Shown here: piece by piece, positions 39,161 through 50,464 of the stretch
Position numbering within the stretch: the first letter of the stretch is position 1
Layout of the letters: every line of letters begins with the position of its first letter
The notes under the pieces: model-generated
Told to the model about the DNA's origin: nothing
The model's database searches: none
The model's input: only the letters and a program-made list of their open reading frames with translations
Made by a program: the position numbers and the translations under genes
Origin: Lentinula raphanica
Lineage: Eukaryota; Basidiomycota; Agaricomycetes; Agaricales; Omphalotaceae
NCBI GenBank assembly: GCA_027919835.1
Contig: JANVFP010000009.1
Span: 682,001 to 746,000 of the forward strand
DNA: 64,000 nucleotides
Direction: 5' to 3'

Positions 39161-40962
39161 ATTTAAACGAGGGTGGCCTTGGCCACCCTCGACTTAAACA
39201 TATTTAAATCCATCCAAAGTGCTCTATTCTCTGAACCTGCCTGTACCCTGTTTAAATATAAGGCCATCAGTTTAAAGAACTACATTTAAACAACTTGTTT
39301 AAAGAATCAACGAAGTTCAAGAAACAATGTTTAAAGAGCATTGGCATTTAAAGGAACAAAACAAAATTCTTATTAAAAACCGGTAATCTACATGAGGATA
39401 TTAAACACTACCAGAATGCTACCAATACACTAGTCTGGTCACTGTTCTACTGTTCTTCAACTCAAAACCTATGACCACTGGGGATTCGAGGGGCAGTCAG
39501 CATCTGTTCCGAAATACATAGACATAACAGCACTTACTAGGCAGTTGTCTCAGCTCCCAAAATGACCCGCAATGGCACCGAACCCATTCTCTAGTAATAG
39601 TATGAATAAGCTTGTGGAGAACGAGTTAGTGCAAGTCCTTGTCAAAAGCCCAACGGCTCACCAAATGCAGTCAGTAGTTGTGGCGGGGGCTTGGAGCGGT
39701 GCTTCAGAGTATGTTGGGATGATGATGACGGAGGAACAAGAAAGGAAAAAGAAGGTATCCGACTCCAGTCCCTGCTGTCAGAACAAACAAAATTGTCAGA
39801 ACTAGACCTCGTCAAGAGTGCGGAGACTCACCAGAAGTAGTTGAGTGTCAAAGGTCTTGGGAGTTGTGGGTTCGGGCGATATTGTGACGACAATGATGGT
39901 GGAAGGAGAAAGAAAGATTTTGGGGTTCCCACGAATTTGGCATCAACGTGAGGCGGAGGTTTCAACAGAAAACAGCTGGAAAAGGAAAAATTCCCCGTGA
40001 TGTGGCTGATGTGGCTTGGCATCACGGGGAATTTTTCCTTTTCCAGCTGTTTTCTCAGTTCTGTTGAAACCTCCGCCTCACGTTGATGCCAAATTCGTGG
40101 GAACCCCAAAATCTTTCTTTCTCCTTCCACCATCATTGTCGCGACCGACGATTCTCGTTGCAACCTACATTCCTCATCGCAACCTATATATCTTGTAGCG
40201 GCCTGTATAACTCGTCGCCACTTGCACATCTCAATGCCACTAGCACCTCGTCGCCACTTACACACCTTGTCGCCACTTGCATACCTCGACGCCCTTGCAC
40301 ACCTCAAAACTCATTAGTCCGCAGTGTCTTGCCATGAATGAGGACCGCCGTGTGTTGCTGTTCATACTACAAGAGGTGAATCCTCTCATCCTCAGTGATA
40401 CTTGGCAATTAAACACACCTTCAGTCTGCGCGCAGTTTCTTTTCTCGAATTTGAACTGGTTGGAGTTTGTAGGAGATGGCCTAGGTATAGACCATGTACC
40501 GTCATATTGTTATCAGCCCCTGACTTTTTTCCAATATAGAACGGTGTACATCTTTCTGGCTTACAGATGTGTTCCCTTGTTGAAACAGGCGAGTCTCTTT
40601 TATTGTCTTATCTGCATATTTTTCAAAATCGGACATGTAAAGGTGTGGCCGGTTTCAAAACAAGGTCTTCTTAAAGATGCGGCTTGTTTAAAGACAAGGT
40701 CTGTTTAAAGATGTGGCTTCTTTAAAGACACGGTTCGTTTAAAGGTGGGTCTGTTTAAAGACAATGTTTGTTTAAAGGCTTTTTGTTTTGATCTGACAGG
40801 TAAGTCCTGTTCATCATACTAGTGTCCTTCCATAGCTAACACAGATTCAACAGCTTTGTTTAAATAGTGTAGTTGTTTAAACTTGTAGTAGTTAGTGTTT
40901 TGTGAATATACTGATTTAAACACATTTAAATCATTGGTGGCCAAAGCCACATTTGTTTAAGT
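39161..40962. mobile_element. 1.8-kb non-autonomous TIR element rich in TTTAAA
   Basis: The two ends form imperfect inverted repeats of about 50 bp: left ATTTAAACGAGGGTGGCC..., right (reversed) ACTTAAACAAATGTGGCT..., both continuing TTGGCCACC and then AT-rich TTTAAA motifs. GTTTAAA-type motifs recur many times within about 250 bp of each end, typical of subterminal transposase-binding sites. No transposase is encoded. A 10-bp direct repeat AAGTTTGAAG at 39127-39136 and 41400-41409 brackets a somewhat larger 2.26-kb insertion and could be the true target duplication. Confidence 0.75.
39888..40141. repeat. Near-perfect 115-bp foldback (hairpin)
   Basis: Left arm 39888-40002 and right arm 40020-40141 are reverse complements apart from a 7-nt insertion (CTCAGTT) in the right arm. 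The loop is 17 nt (40003-40019). A transcript from either strand would form a long stem. The frames open across it on both strands are by-products of the symmetry. Confidence 0.93.
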
Positions 40963-41549
40963 GAAACTCCGACGGTTACAGAGCTTCGACCTTTCTAGTA
41001 TTGAAGAATCAGCGGTGCGATAACCAACACCGAACGGCGAAAGTGGTAAACTGCATGAGGGTAAATATGGAAGTGCGAAAAAGAGAAGGTTTGCAAACCG
41101 GCGCCTAAGTTCCCAACGGCGAAGGCCGGTGAGCGTCTACGGTCTAGTCCTCGCTGAGTTCCTTCCTTCCTCCAGTCTCTTCTCCTTACTAAGTACTGTC
41201 GCTTTGAACCTTTTCACAAACTCGCTCAGTACGCTCTCAAAACTGGTCTCCTCGTACTTTTGAACTCGGGCTAAGAGGACTCAGATATGGTGCACCTACT
41301 AGTACAATCTGTATGCATATCATCCTCGCTCTCTCATCTGGCCTTTGGGGCTGCAATTAGTAGTAGGACCAGCGTGGGCCGTGTGCTAGCTCGAGCTTCA
41401 AGTTTGAAGTACTGACCAGCGGCGAGTCGTCGCGGGAGTGCCTTGAGACTTGACTTAGGTTAACTTCGTGCCAGTTTGAAACCATTGCAGTAATGAGGTT
41501 TTCAAAGTGAACACAGTACAGTACATTCCATGTACATAAACCAGCACGG

Positions 41550-42210
41550 TCATGCACTACCTCCCAAAGCATGCATGTCGTTATACAGCGTAAGCCACGC
41601 AGCAGGCGGTTCAGGACTTTGAACCGCATGCACAGTATTTAGATATGCGAAAATTCCATTCAAATATGCCAAGTTGGTTTTTGGAACACCGTTGCCTACA
41701 TGCAGCGCAGGGACTTTAGTCAGAAGCTCATCGAAGACTTTGTCCCTCGCCTCTGCAGAGTGAAAGCTAGCCTTTTCGCCAAAGGGATGGGTGGAGTGCG
41801 AATGTCCCGAACTGTCTTTCTCTGATTTCACCGTCTCGGCTTTCAACGTTCCACCTGGTCCGGGGCTGGCTTTGAATCCGGTTTGGCCGATGAACAGGGT
41901 CCATTCTTCATCTTTCGTTACTTTGCTTCCTGGTGTTATTGTCTTTCCCTGTTTGTTGGTCCGTAGGAGTCGAAGCGCGAGGCTGCTGTATTGACCTGTG
42001 TATCCTAGAGCGAGATGAGAAGATTGCAAATGCAAAGTTGAATCGGTGCTTACCACGAGCCTCGACTTGATCCCGCTCCTGTAGTGACCTGCCAGCTACA
42101 AAGGTTGTGTTGTTCGGGGACAAAGGCAAAGGGGAGGAAAACGCTCCGATGAACATGGTACAGAGCAGACATGTAAGGAGTGATTGCGATATGAAGGGGA
42201 GGTTCATCAT
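41550..42210 (-). CDS. Small secreted protein SSP4
   Basis: Starts MMNLPFISQSLLTCLLCTMF, signal cleaved near SSPLPL, NNTT sequon, SLQERDQVEAR before the intron. Exon 2 begins GYTGQYSSLALRLLRTNKQG. Mature landmarks: KDEEWTLFIGQTGFKASPGP, GGTLKAETVKSEKD, GEKASFHS, RDKVFDELLTKVPALHVGNG, LAYLNGIFAYLNTV, AAWLTLYNDMH. The variable stretch is shorter than in SSP3 (loss of a few Ser/His codons in frame). Intact. The first of two adjacent ATGs (42210) was taken; the second would remove one Met. Confidence 0.85.
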
Positions 42211-42445
42211 ATTGTTGTAGGTACGCTAAGGTTGTGAGAGCTGCAGAGGTTGGTGATGCCTGGGAAGTAAGTTAGTATAGATATCCATGGATAAGTCCTG
42301 GGCTTGACGATCTACCTGTAGGTTTAGACGCGCTTTGTTTGTGTTGAATTTGCAAGTTCTCGTGTGAGGTCGATACGTATAACTATTTGGGAACAGAAGT
42401 AAATCAATCAGCTGGGACTAAGCAGCGGTCGAAATGAGTCCAAGT

Positions 42446-42486
42446 GACATACCGAACCAGCGCTACTAGTATGGATCTGGAGAACC
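42446..42486 (-). promoter_or_regulatory. SSP4 leader
   Basis: Minus strand CTCCAGATCCATACTAGTAG then CGCTGGTTCG|GTATGTC, followed upstream by the ACTCGGCTCTTC block that also recurs in the array. Confidence 0.65.
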
Positions 42487-43385
42487 ACCTCTGAAGACAC
42501 GCTCTTTTTAACCTTCCAGACTTCAGATTCCTGTCGCCAAACCTTGAAGAGCCGAGTGCAGTTGTACCCATCAAAAAATTGTAACTTGATGCCCAGGCAG
42601 CCAAGTAATATCGAATCTGATAGAAGATCATGAAGAGGGTGAATGGTGAATCTATGCTTTGGGGAATTGAACAAACTGCGAAGTGGAGTTTTCATCGTTT
42701 CGGGCAATAACTTTGTGAAGATTGAATTTTGATTTCGAAGATCATCCCGTACCGCGAAGCGTTGAGGGAGAAATTTGCTTTGTAGAATGGCAGATTCCGA
42801 AGTGGAGTTGCGTCCTCCAATATGATCGTTCTGGTCAGGACTCAGTAAACCTCGCGGATACTCCCCGTGAATGATTGGATCTTGATCTCAGAAATCATAC
42901 CAGCCCATGAAGTACTGACCACTGGTGACGAGTCGTCGCGAAAATTTGCCGCATATACATACTTGGCTGCCGCGTACTGGCACGGCTAAGCGCCTTGAGC
43001 TTTAACTGAAGTCGACTTCGTGCCGGTTTGAAACCATCATCAATGGATTATCGTACATGTCTGTTGTCTGCATATTGAAGAACGTGTTGAATGGGAACCA
43101 ATCTCAACAAATAACTTCATGAGATGAATTCGAATGAGAATCATCCGTGGCAAAATCTGAGGATGGTAGAGTCAACTCCGTTGCACAGTAAAGTTCAAAG
43201 TGGACACTGTACAGTACATTCTATGTACATAACCCGACACGGTTACGCATCACCTCCCAAAGCATGCATCTCATTATACAGCTTCACCCATGCCTCAGGC
43301 GGTTCAGGATTATGAACCGCCTTCACACTATACAGATACGCGAATATCCCATTCAAGTACGCCAAGTTCGTCTTTGAAACACCGT

Positions 43386-45993
43386 CATCAGCAAAAGTGA
43401 CCATCTAGCGTGAGGCATTGCGAGAAAGCAAGTCACTTATGATATATTATGAGGGAGGGCAAAGTATTGCATCAGGAAAAATATTCTCATCTCTAGAGTC
43501 CCCAGAGATACCCCCCAATTCCTAGGTAGTCTCAGAGCACCTAGAGTATCTGAGTTCTTTGAGGCTTCTAAAAATTCTCTGGGTGCTTTCAGGTGCTTTC
43601 AGGTGCTTTCAGATGCTTTCAGATGCTTTCAGGATCTTTCAGGATCTCTAGGATGTTTTTTGATCTTTAAAAGCTCATAAAAATCTCTGGGCAGCCTAGG
43701 AATTGGGGGGTATCTCTGGGGACTCTAGAGATGAAAATATTTTTCCTGATGTGTGACCATTTGCAATGCCACACAATGACAGACAACATATGTAACATAT
43801 TGCAATGATTCCCAAATAGAGGTACGAGGCATAACAAGGGTTTACGAGGGTTCCTAGACGGACATACGAGGCGCTGCGAGGTTCTCCAAATAGAGGTATA
43901 AGGGGTTGCAAGACAATGTGAGGACTACCAGATGTACAAGGCCACACGAGCATTCTCGGACTATCTTGTGAGGATGTACAAGAGGCATTGGATGTCTTTG
44001 AAAACTTTCAAACGTTGGCCATGACCGCGGTCCGTGTGTGCGTGAACCTTTAAGCACAACACCACGTCTACTCATTATGTAATCTGGAGGTCATCTACTT
44101 AGTGGCGCCTTCGCTATTTTTGTTCAGACATCCTTTCTTTCTCATCAACCACGAGTTTCTCTGTATCATCGCAGCCCGGTAGAGCTCGAACACTCAAGAC
44201 GACAAGCTCAAGTCTGCTGCAGCGCTCATATTCAGGTATGATTTCACCTCTTTCTTTGGCTCTTATATTGATTACTTGGTGTTGCGCACCTTGATCCATC
44301 TCGACGTCAAGGGAAAGCGATATGACATACATCCACTTGTCTTCAGCCAACCTTTTTTAAAACACTTCGACAATCATTCTCCTTGAACTATCAGATAGTA
44401 ATTGCGCATATACCCAGTACTGGTTGCAGAGTGCCCGGCTCTTGTCGTCGATGACGTGCTGAGTCGTTTTGACTCTTGGAGGGGTTTGCAAAGACAAGTG
44501 CATGGTTGTGGATACCAGATCAAGTGAGTTCTCATTCCAATCTTCGCTGGTCACCTCTCATGGACGATTCGCTTCCAGGAAAGTGCTTCGGCATGAAGGT
44601 CGATTCATTGGTCTCAACGACCAACACCATTATCGTCAAGTAACGAAGCTCATTTCGCTGGTCTTAACGACCCAACACCATTACCATCAACTGACGAAGC
44701 ACAGCACGAAAGGTGACGAATGCAACAATATGCTATCATACTGCTCAGTTCTGACCACAAATTGTTAGATGCAATTGTGAATCGTAAAGCTCGTTCGTGA
44801 ATTGTCAAGTTCATTCATGAATCATTAACCTCTTTATTGTTTCAATTTGCCTGCTACCTGTGTATCGTATTGCTTCCTCATAACCTATTACTAGGTTCAT
44901 GGGCTATGTCCGTGGAGGCTTATGTCCCGATTTGGACATAAGCCTCGGCACCTGACCCAATAGTGTGACTGATCAGTCACAATGATCATCCTCAGCTAAC
45001 GAGGTTGAACCTGGTTGAACGAGCCCGAACGAGTTTTGACAAGCTAATTGCAACCTATGTCTTCAGACTATTACAGTACTTCTACATACCCTACAGAAAA
45101 TTCAAATCAAGTGTTTGCATCAAGAACTCACAGAGATGAAGTACTGCTTCAGTGAGGATTGAGTCTTGAAAGTTCAAGAGATACATATGTGACGTGTGTA
45201 GCAGTTCTTTTCCAGCTCTATGCTTATCTTTTCCTTGTATCTATGCTATGAGCCACTATAGAATGTCAGGCAAGGTTGCTGGTCTTGAAGCTTGAAGGCT
45301 CGTTCTTACAGCCGCTGAGCGCTGGCAAGTCGCAACGATGATGGTGGGAAGACGGAGTTACGGATGTGCAGATCCGGGCTCGGCCTGATACGGCACAGCA
45401 CAAAAAAATGAGATGAGTAATGAAATTTCATGTCATCTTGAAAGCCATTGGCTGGGGCTTATGTCGAATGGGGCAGCTGCCCGAAAAGCGATAAGCCAGC
45501 GCGACATCACACCTGCCCGAAATAGTCTTGATTTCCAGTAAGCCAGAACACAGAATATCGAGCTCGGGAGCGGTTTTTACAGCAAAAAAGCTGAGATATC
45601 AGTCAAAGACTAACTTGGGTAATTCTCTCTCTTTTCTTTTCTTTTTCTTCTTTTTTCAACTTGAAAAAACTTGAAAAATTCATTTTCTCCACAGACATAA
45701 ACCATAAGCCTATTACTATGTTATCTTCAAATTCAATGTATTATTTTTGAAACCATTGGCAGGCGTGGAGAATAGGAACGACAATCAAAGGCTATAGTGT
45801 AAAAGTATACAAGGAAACAACACCCCTTGCACTCCCTTGTAAGGAAAAAATGCCTCGCGAGGATGCTCAAACCTTGTGGCTACCACGAGGATTTCTCGCG
45901 CGCAAGGCTCTCAGAGCCTTGCGAGGGGCTGGAACTTACAACGCGTTACGATGCGTCGTAACTCGTTACATTTTCTGGTCAGTTTTGCTGATG
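43386..45993. mobile_element. Element A, 2.6-kb TIR transposon with 2-bp target duplication
   Basis: Left end CATCAGCAAAAGTGACCA; right end, reversed, CATCAGCAAAACTGACCA: 18 bp with one mismatch. It is flanked by GT on both sides (43384-43385 and 45994-45995), and the intact paralogue SSP6 has a single GT at the same codon, which proves a 2-bp target duplication. There is no open frame longer than about 100 codons, so it is non-autonomous. The right end carries palindromic GCAAGGCTCT/AGAGCCTTGC and CTCGCG motifs. A MITE is nested near its left end. Confidence 0.9.
43470..43751. mobile_element. Nested 282-bp MITE
   Basis: Inverted ends of at least 50 bp: both begin CATCAGGAAAAATATT and continue through TCATCTCTAGAGTCCCCAGA and GATACCCCCCAATTCCTAGG with one mismatch. 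It is flanked by TG on each side (2-bp duplication). The centre is a short tandem repeat GGTGCTTTCA. The ends resemble those of the host element (CATCAGCAAAA), so both probably use related transposases. Confidence 0.93.
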
Positions 45994-46756
45994 GTTACCG
46001 CAGCGCAGGGACCTGAGTCAGGAGCTCTTTGAAGACTTTATCCCTCTCAGCTGCAGATCCAAAGCTAGCCTTTTCCCCGAGGTCTTGTGTGGATGTTGTA
46101 GAGGACACTGAATGTCCTGTATTGTCTTTTTCTGATTTCACTGCCTCAGCTGTTAGCGTTCCACCTGGTCCTGGGCTGGCGTTGAATCCGTTTGGACCGA
46201 AGAACAGGGTCCATTCTTCATCCTTCGTGACTTTGGTTCCCGGTTTTATCGTCTTCCCTTGTTTGTTGGTTCGCAGGAGCCTTGCTGTGAGGCTGCTGAA
46301 TTGACCCGAGTATCCTAGGAAGATGTGAGATTCAGTGGCAGATGCAGGATTTACCTGAAGTCCTGCTTACCGCGGGCAACTTGATTCCGCTCCTCTAGCC
46401 TGCCAGCTGAGGTTGTGTTGTTCGGGGTCAATGGCAAGGGGGAGGAAAACGCTCCAATGAACATTGCACAGAGTAGGCACGTAAGGAGTGATCGCGACAT
46501 GAATGAGAATTTGTTGATCATGATGCTGTAGGTATGTTGAGGTTGGGAGGTTAGTGATGCCTAGGGATATCCTAGTTAGTATAGAGACTCGTGAATGCAT
46601 CTGAGGCACTAGTACGACTGACCTGTAGGTAGACACGTACTATGTTGCTTGTTGTGTGAGTTCTTGTGTGAAGTCGATACGAATAACTAGTCGAGAACAG
46701 ATAGATTAGCATGATTATGGGAGTAGAACCAAGCAACGGTCAAAAGCCGTCGAAGC

Positions 46757-46796
46757 GACATACCGAACCAGCGCTACTAGTAGGGATCTAGAGAAC
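46757..46796 (-). promoter_or_regulatory. SSP5 leader
   Basis: Array-wide leader (minus strand CTCTAGATCCCTACTAGTAG then CGCTGGTTCG|GTATGTC) still present upstream of the disrupted SSP5. Confidence 0.65.
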
Positions 46797-47332
46797 TCCT
46801 CTTGATAACTGACGAGCCTTTTAAACCTTCCGAATCGTCCATATTCCTGTCTGAGTGAAGAACCGAGTGCAGTTCTACCCGCATAAGAATTGCGACTTGA
46901 TGCCTGAAACTTGCCGCATATCCATGGCTTCTGCGTACCATGACAGAGGCTGACCTAGGCTGGTGGAGTACTTTGGGCAACGGTAAGAGAATAGTCTGAA
47001 CGAAGAATCAAATGATATCGAATCATGAGTATTCAAATATTCTCCCAAAGTGGTATGATTCACCTGAACGTATCCAGTACAGCCCAGTCAAAACTCCAGC
47101 CACTGCCGCCATCGAAACAAAGAGCGAGAGCTGGAGGTGGAGCGGTCGAGTCATCTCGAATTATTCTGATCAGGAAAGGAGCTTGCAAGTCCGTCCTCAC
47201 ACGTTCTCGGTAATAGCATGGTGCAATGTGGAATGCAGATCATCTAGCGGATACTGTCAATCGGTGAAACCTCTCGGGGGTGCATAGAATCTGTTCATTG
47301 CTCTTCAAGCAATCCAAAGCAATCTACACACA

Positions 47333-49972
47333 CATCAGCAAAAGGGCACGAATATTATAATGGCATTATAATCTCTGTTATTCGCAATAACCCTTATCAT
47401 GGTGGTAGCAGATTATTTCTCAAAGGTTCCCTTTATAGCGGTGTTATAACAGAATTATAACACACCTGCCATCTGCTATAGCGGAGCTGTCATCCGCTAT
47501 AGCAGACCTGCAATCTGCTATAACGGACTGTCATACTTACAGTACATTATTACAAATTTCAGGTATTTATAACAGATTTTGAATAGATTATAACACATAA
47601 CAGACCTTTTTAATGGATATTAGTATATATTATGCAAATCCAGCAGGTTGAAATGGTTTCTTTTGTCGATATAGAATGTATACAATGGAATTAGCATTTA
47701 CAGTAGTTAATGATAAGCATGAACACAGGCAGAATGGTAGACATGAGAATGAACAAAGAAATGAAAATCATACATAGTTGTGTCCGAAACTTCATTCATC
47801 GCCACCACCGCTGTCGCCGTCATCGTAAAAAGCGTCGCCGTTACCTTCACCAATGTAACCGTCGCCACGCTTGACTTGACCGCCATCACCATTGAGCACC
47901 ACCACCTTCATTGACGCCTCGATCCACGGCGTCTTGTTGGTAACCATTGTCCTCACTGTCGTCGTCCTCACTGTCGTCGTCCTCACTGCCGTCATCCTCA
48001 CTGCCGTCATCCTCACTGCCGTCATCCTCGCTGCTGTTGTCCTCACTTCCGACGTCCTCACTGCCGTCGTCCTCACTGTCGTCATCCTCGGTGGATAGAG
48101 ATGCAAATTCTGAGTTATTCGCAGGTGCTTCTGGGACGTCGTGAAAGCACTCACTAAAGCACCATAAATATGTGTCAAAACTAGGAATGATCACGAACCG
48201 ATTCAAAAACCTGAATAGAGATTCCTTCTAGCTTTTGGAAGCGTGTTCGAAGATACTTCAGATGTTGAAGTAGAATCAGTCAAACTTGCTAATGAACTTC
48301 AACTTGCTAACTGACCTAGGCCACGGCAAACGCAGTGCAAGCACGAAATCTACCTTGAAGCAGGCTTGAACAAAATAATAAAAACTGTTCCTTGAGGGCC
48401 CGACGCTGGCACGCAGCTGTTTCTGGGAGTCGGGCTAGGCCGTGTTTGAGCTGGGTGGTGGTGGGAGTTCAAACAGGCAACGGAGCCTTGCCTAAGGAGG
48501 GGCTGGGCGTCCGTTGCCTGTCAGGGACAAAGGCATACACAGTGAGGGTTGCAAGGGGCATGTAAGGCCTGAAGCGTCGTTAGTGTGTGGAGAAGGGGGA
48601 AGCTGCGGACAGAATGAAGCAGCCCGGTTCAGGATCGATGAAATGACCCCGCTGAGGCCTTTAGCTGTGCTCATGCCAGCACCGTCTGCAGTGATGATGG
48701 GCATGCAAGATAGAAGCGACGTGAAGGAAGGAAGGAGAGAGATTGACTTGGGAGGAACCCACGATAGGTAGAGATGCACTTGCCTTCATCACTTGCATCT
48801 TCATCACCTTTGTTGAGGTCGTCGTCCCCATCTTCCTCTTCTGGGCAGTGGATCTCCCCTCGCCTCACCTTACTTTCCTCCTACACAGGCCCTCTTCCCT
48901 GGATTCTCTGCGTATTCATGTTGTCGCTGTGTTTTGAGGTTTCAGAGGACAGCGTTCGTCGACGGACTCGATGTGACTCGACGGAATGAGCTCGCAAATG
49001 TCGTTATGATCACCATTTAAGCTGGGAAATTAGCTTGCTGCATCGAAACTTGGCACGGGAGGCAAAAAGACAAACCGTAACCTCGACCTCAACCCGGGAA
49101 CTTTGTCGTCATCCTTTGTCATTGTTGCCCACCTCGATGGTCACACACGCAAGCCCATTAGATATGTAGATTCACCGGTGGTAAGTGTATCTCGTCGCTC
49201 TCAGGTTGAGAGCATATAAGCAGCTCAAAACGAAGACAATTGCACACACGATTTAACTTCTGCGCGAATGCCGTTTTCTGTGCTTTTGCCTTCATGCTGG
49301 CCTTTGCCGTCACAAAGTCTCACAAGCGGTTACACGGTCTCCAAATACTCGAGATTCGATATAAGTCTGAGATGAGGATGCAGCGACTGGGATTTGGAGA
49401 TGAGTTTTCTTGAGTCTTGAAGAGAGCTGAGGTCCAAGGAACGAGCAACAATGATAGCAGAGATGGCGAGTCAGTACACCAAAGGCCTTTTCTTCGGCGG
49501 TTGGGTCATGATGAGAGTATGAGAAGAAGAAGTGAAATGATGATGGAATGTTTATAAACGCGTCGCGACGCGATCCACGTGACAATCCATGAGAAAAATC
49601 ACACAAGTCCGCGAGCGGCGATAGTACTCGATCTTCAACGTTTCAACAGCAGCGGTGTCCTAGTGGCGTAGAGAAAACATAGCTGCTCCTGTTGCTGCTG
49701 TGTAGCTATACACTTCTCTTATGCACTTGAACACGCAAGTAGGAATGATGGTCAACAACAATCACAGCCTTGTTATAATCCTGTTATAACAGCGTGATAA
49801 TCTGCTGCTACTCACGATAATGGCTTGCTATCCTTGCAGCTTGTTATTACATGTTTCAGCATGTTATATGAGAATGGTAATTCTACTATTATCTTTGCCC
49901 ATTGTAGCATCTTGCTATAATGTCAATCACCCGTTATATTCATGTTATTTCATTTGTGCACTTTTGCTGATG
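47333..49972. mobile_element. Element B, 2.64-kb TIR transposon of the same family
   Basis: Ends CATCAGCAAAAGGGCAC and, reversed, CATCAGCAAAAGTGCAC; flanked by CA on both sides. The homologous unit flank at 52005-52060 lacks it and gives the empty site. The interior differs from element A. Subterminal sequence is rich in TTATAAC and TCTGCTATA motifs on the left and similar motifs on the right. It contains a 15-bp acidic-coding repeat (47950-48090). No transposase is recognised; the frames at 47886-48206 and 48492-48779 have no domain I know. Confidence 0.88.
47950..48095 (-). repeat. 15-bp tandem repeat, codes SEDDG/SEDDD on the minus strand
   Basis: About ten units of GTCGTCCTCACTGTC and variants. 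On the minus strand the 106-codon frame 48206-47886 reads it as repeated SEDDG and SEDDD. The frame may be part of a captured gene inside element B, but nothing around the repeat is recognisable. Confidence 0.8.
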
Positions 49973-50464
49973 CAGCAGCGGGAGTCTTGATGACATCAAA
50001 ACGACTTTTAGTCTGATTCATGACTCTGAGACTCATCCATGGTGCGTAACTCGTGCGTCCTTCTCATTGCTAATTTCGGGTAGCCTGGCATAGTTCACTT
50101 GCTTGCGACCGTCTTGCTCCAGGAGTCAAATGCTAAGCATCGATACGCGTTAGAGGATTGAGAGGAGAGGAAGTTGTGGTGCAAGACCGTGAGTCAACGT
50201 TAGTGGAACTAGCGCTGGCCCGTTTCAAATCGAGCGTCTGTTTTTTTGAAGTTCTCCCGGGGCCGTTTGCAAGGTTCCACCCATGTTCGACAACTTAGCA
50301 CGTATAATACGCGAACGAGATCTGCAAAGATCCGAGCTGGAGCGTTGACGATGCAGCCCGGCAGCTAACTAAGAAAGTTTCCGTTGAACAACGAAGTTCA
50401 TTGACACCGAATTGACACAGTGCACATTCTAGTACATTCTATGTACTTACTGCACCTAACACGG

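Larger units (their letters stand above)
43243..46521 (-). pseudogene. SSP5, split by a transposable element
   Basis: The 5' part (46521-45996) starts MINKFSFMSRSLLTCLLCAM and runs normally through the intron, KDEEWTLFFGPNGF, GGTLTAEAVKSEKD and LGEKASFG to LLTQVPAL. The 3' part (43385-43243) resumes at TNLAYLNGIFAYLYSV and ends EPPEAWVKLYNEMH and GGDA. Between them lies element A (43386-45993). Outside the insertion the frame has no stop, and a few bases differ from SSP6 at the right junction, so this was a working gene until the insertion. Splicing out 2.6 kb is unlikely, so I treat it as inactivated. Confidence 0.9.

Noticed and set aside
39828..40337. Overlapping frames on both strands (159 and 84 codons)
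   Set aside because: They run through the foldback at 39888-40141 and mirror each other, so they are products of the symmetry.
43386..45993. Reading element A as a very long intron of SSP5
   Set aside because: Its ends are inverted repeats flanked by a 2-bp duplication relative to paralogues, and all other SSP genes have a single intron elsewhere.
48492..48779. 95-codon minus frame inside element B, and its antisense 48514-48771
   Set aside because: No domain, both strands open, composition driven by local GC content; more likely non-coding.
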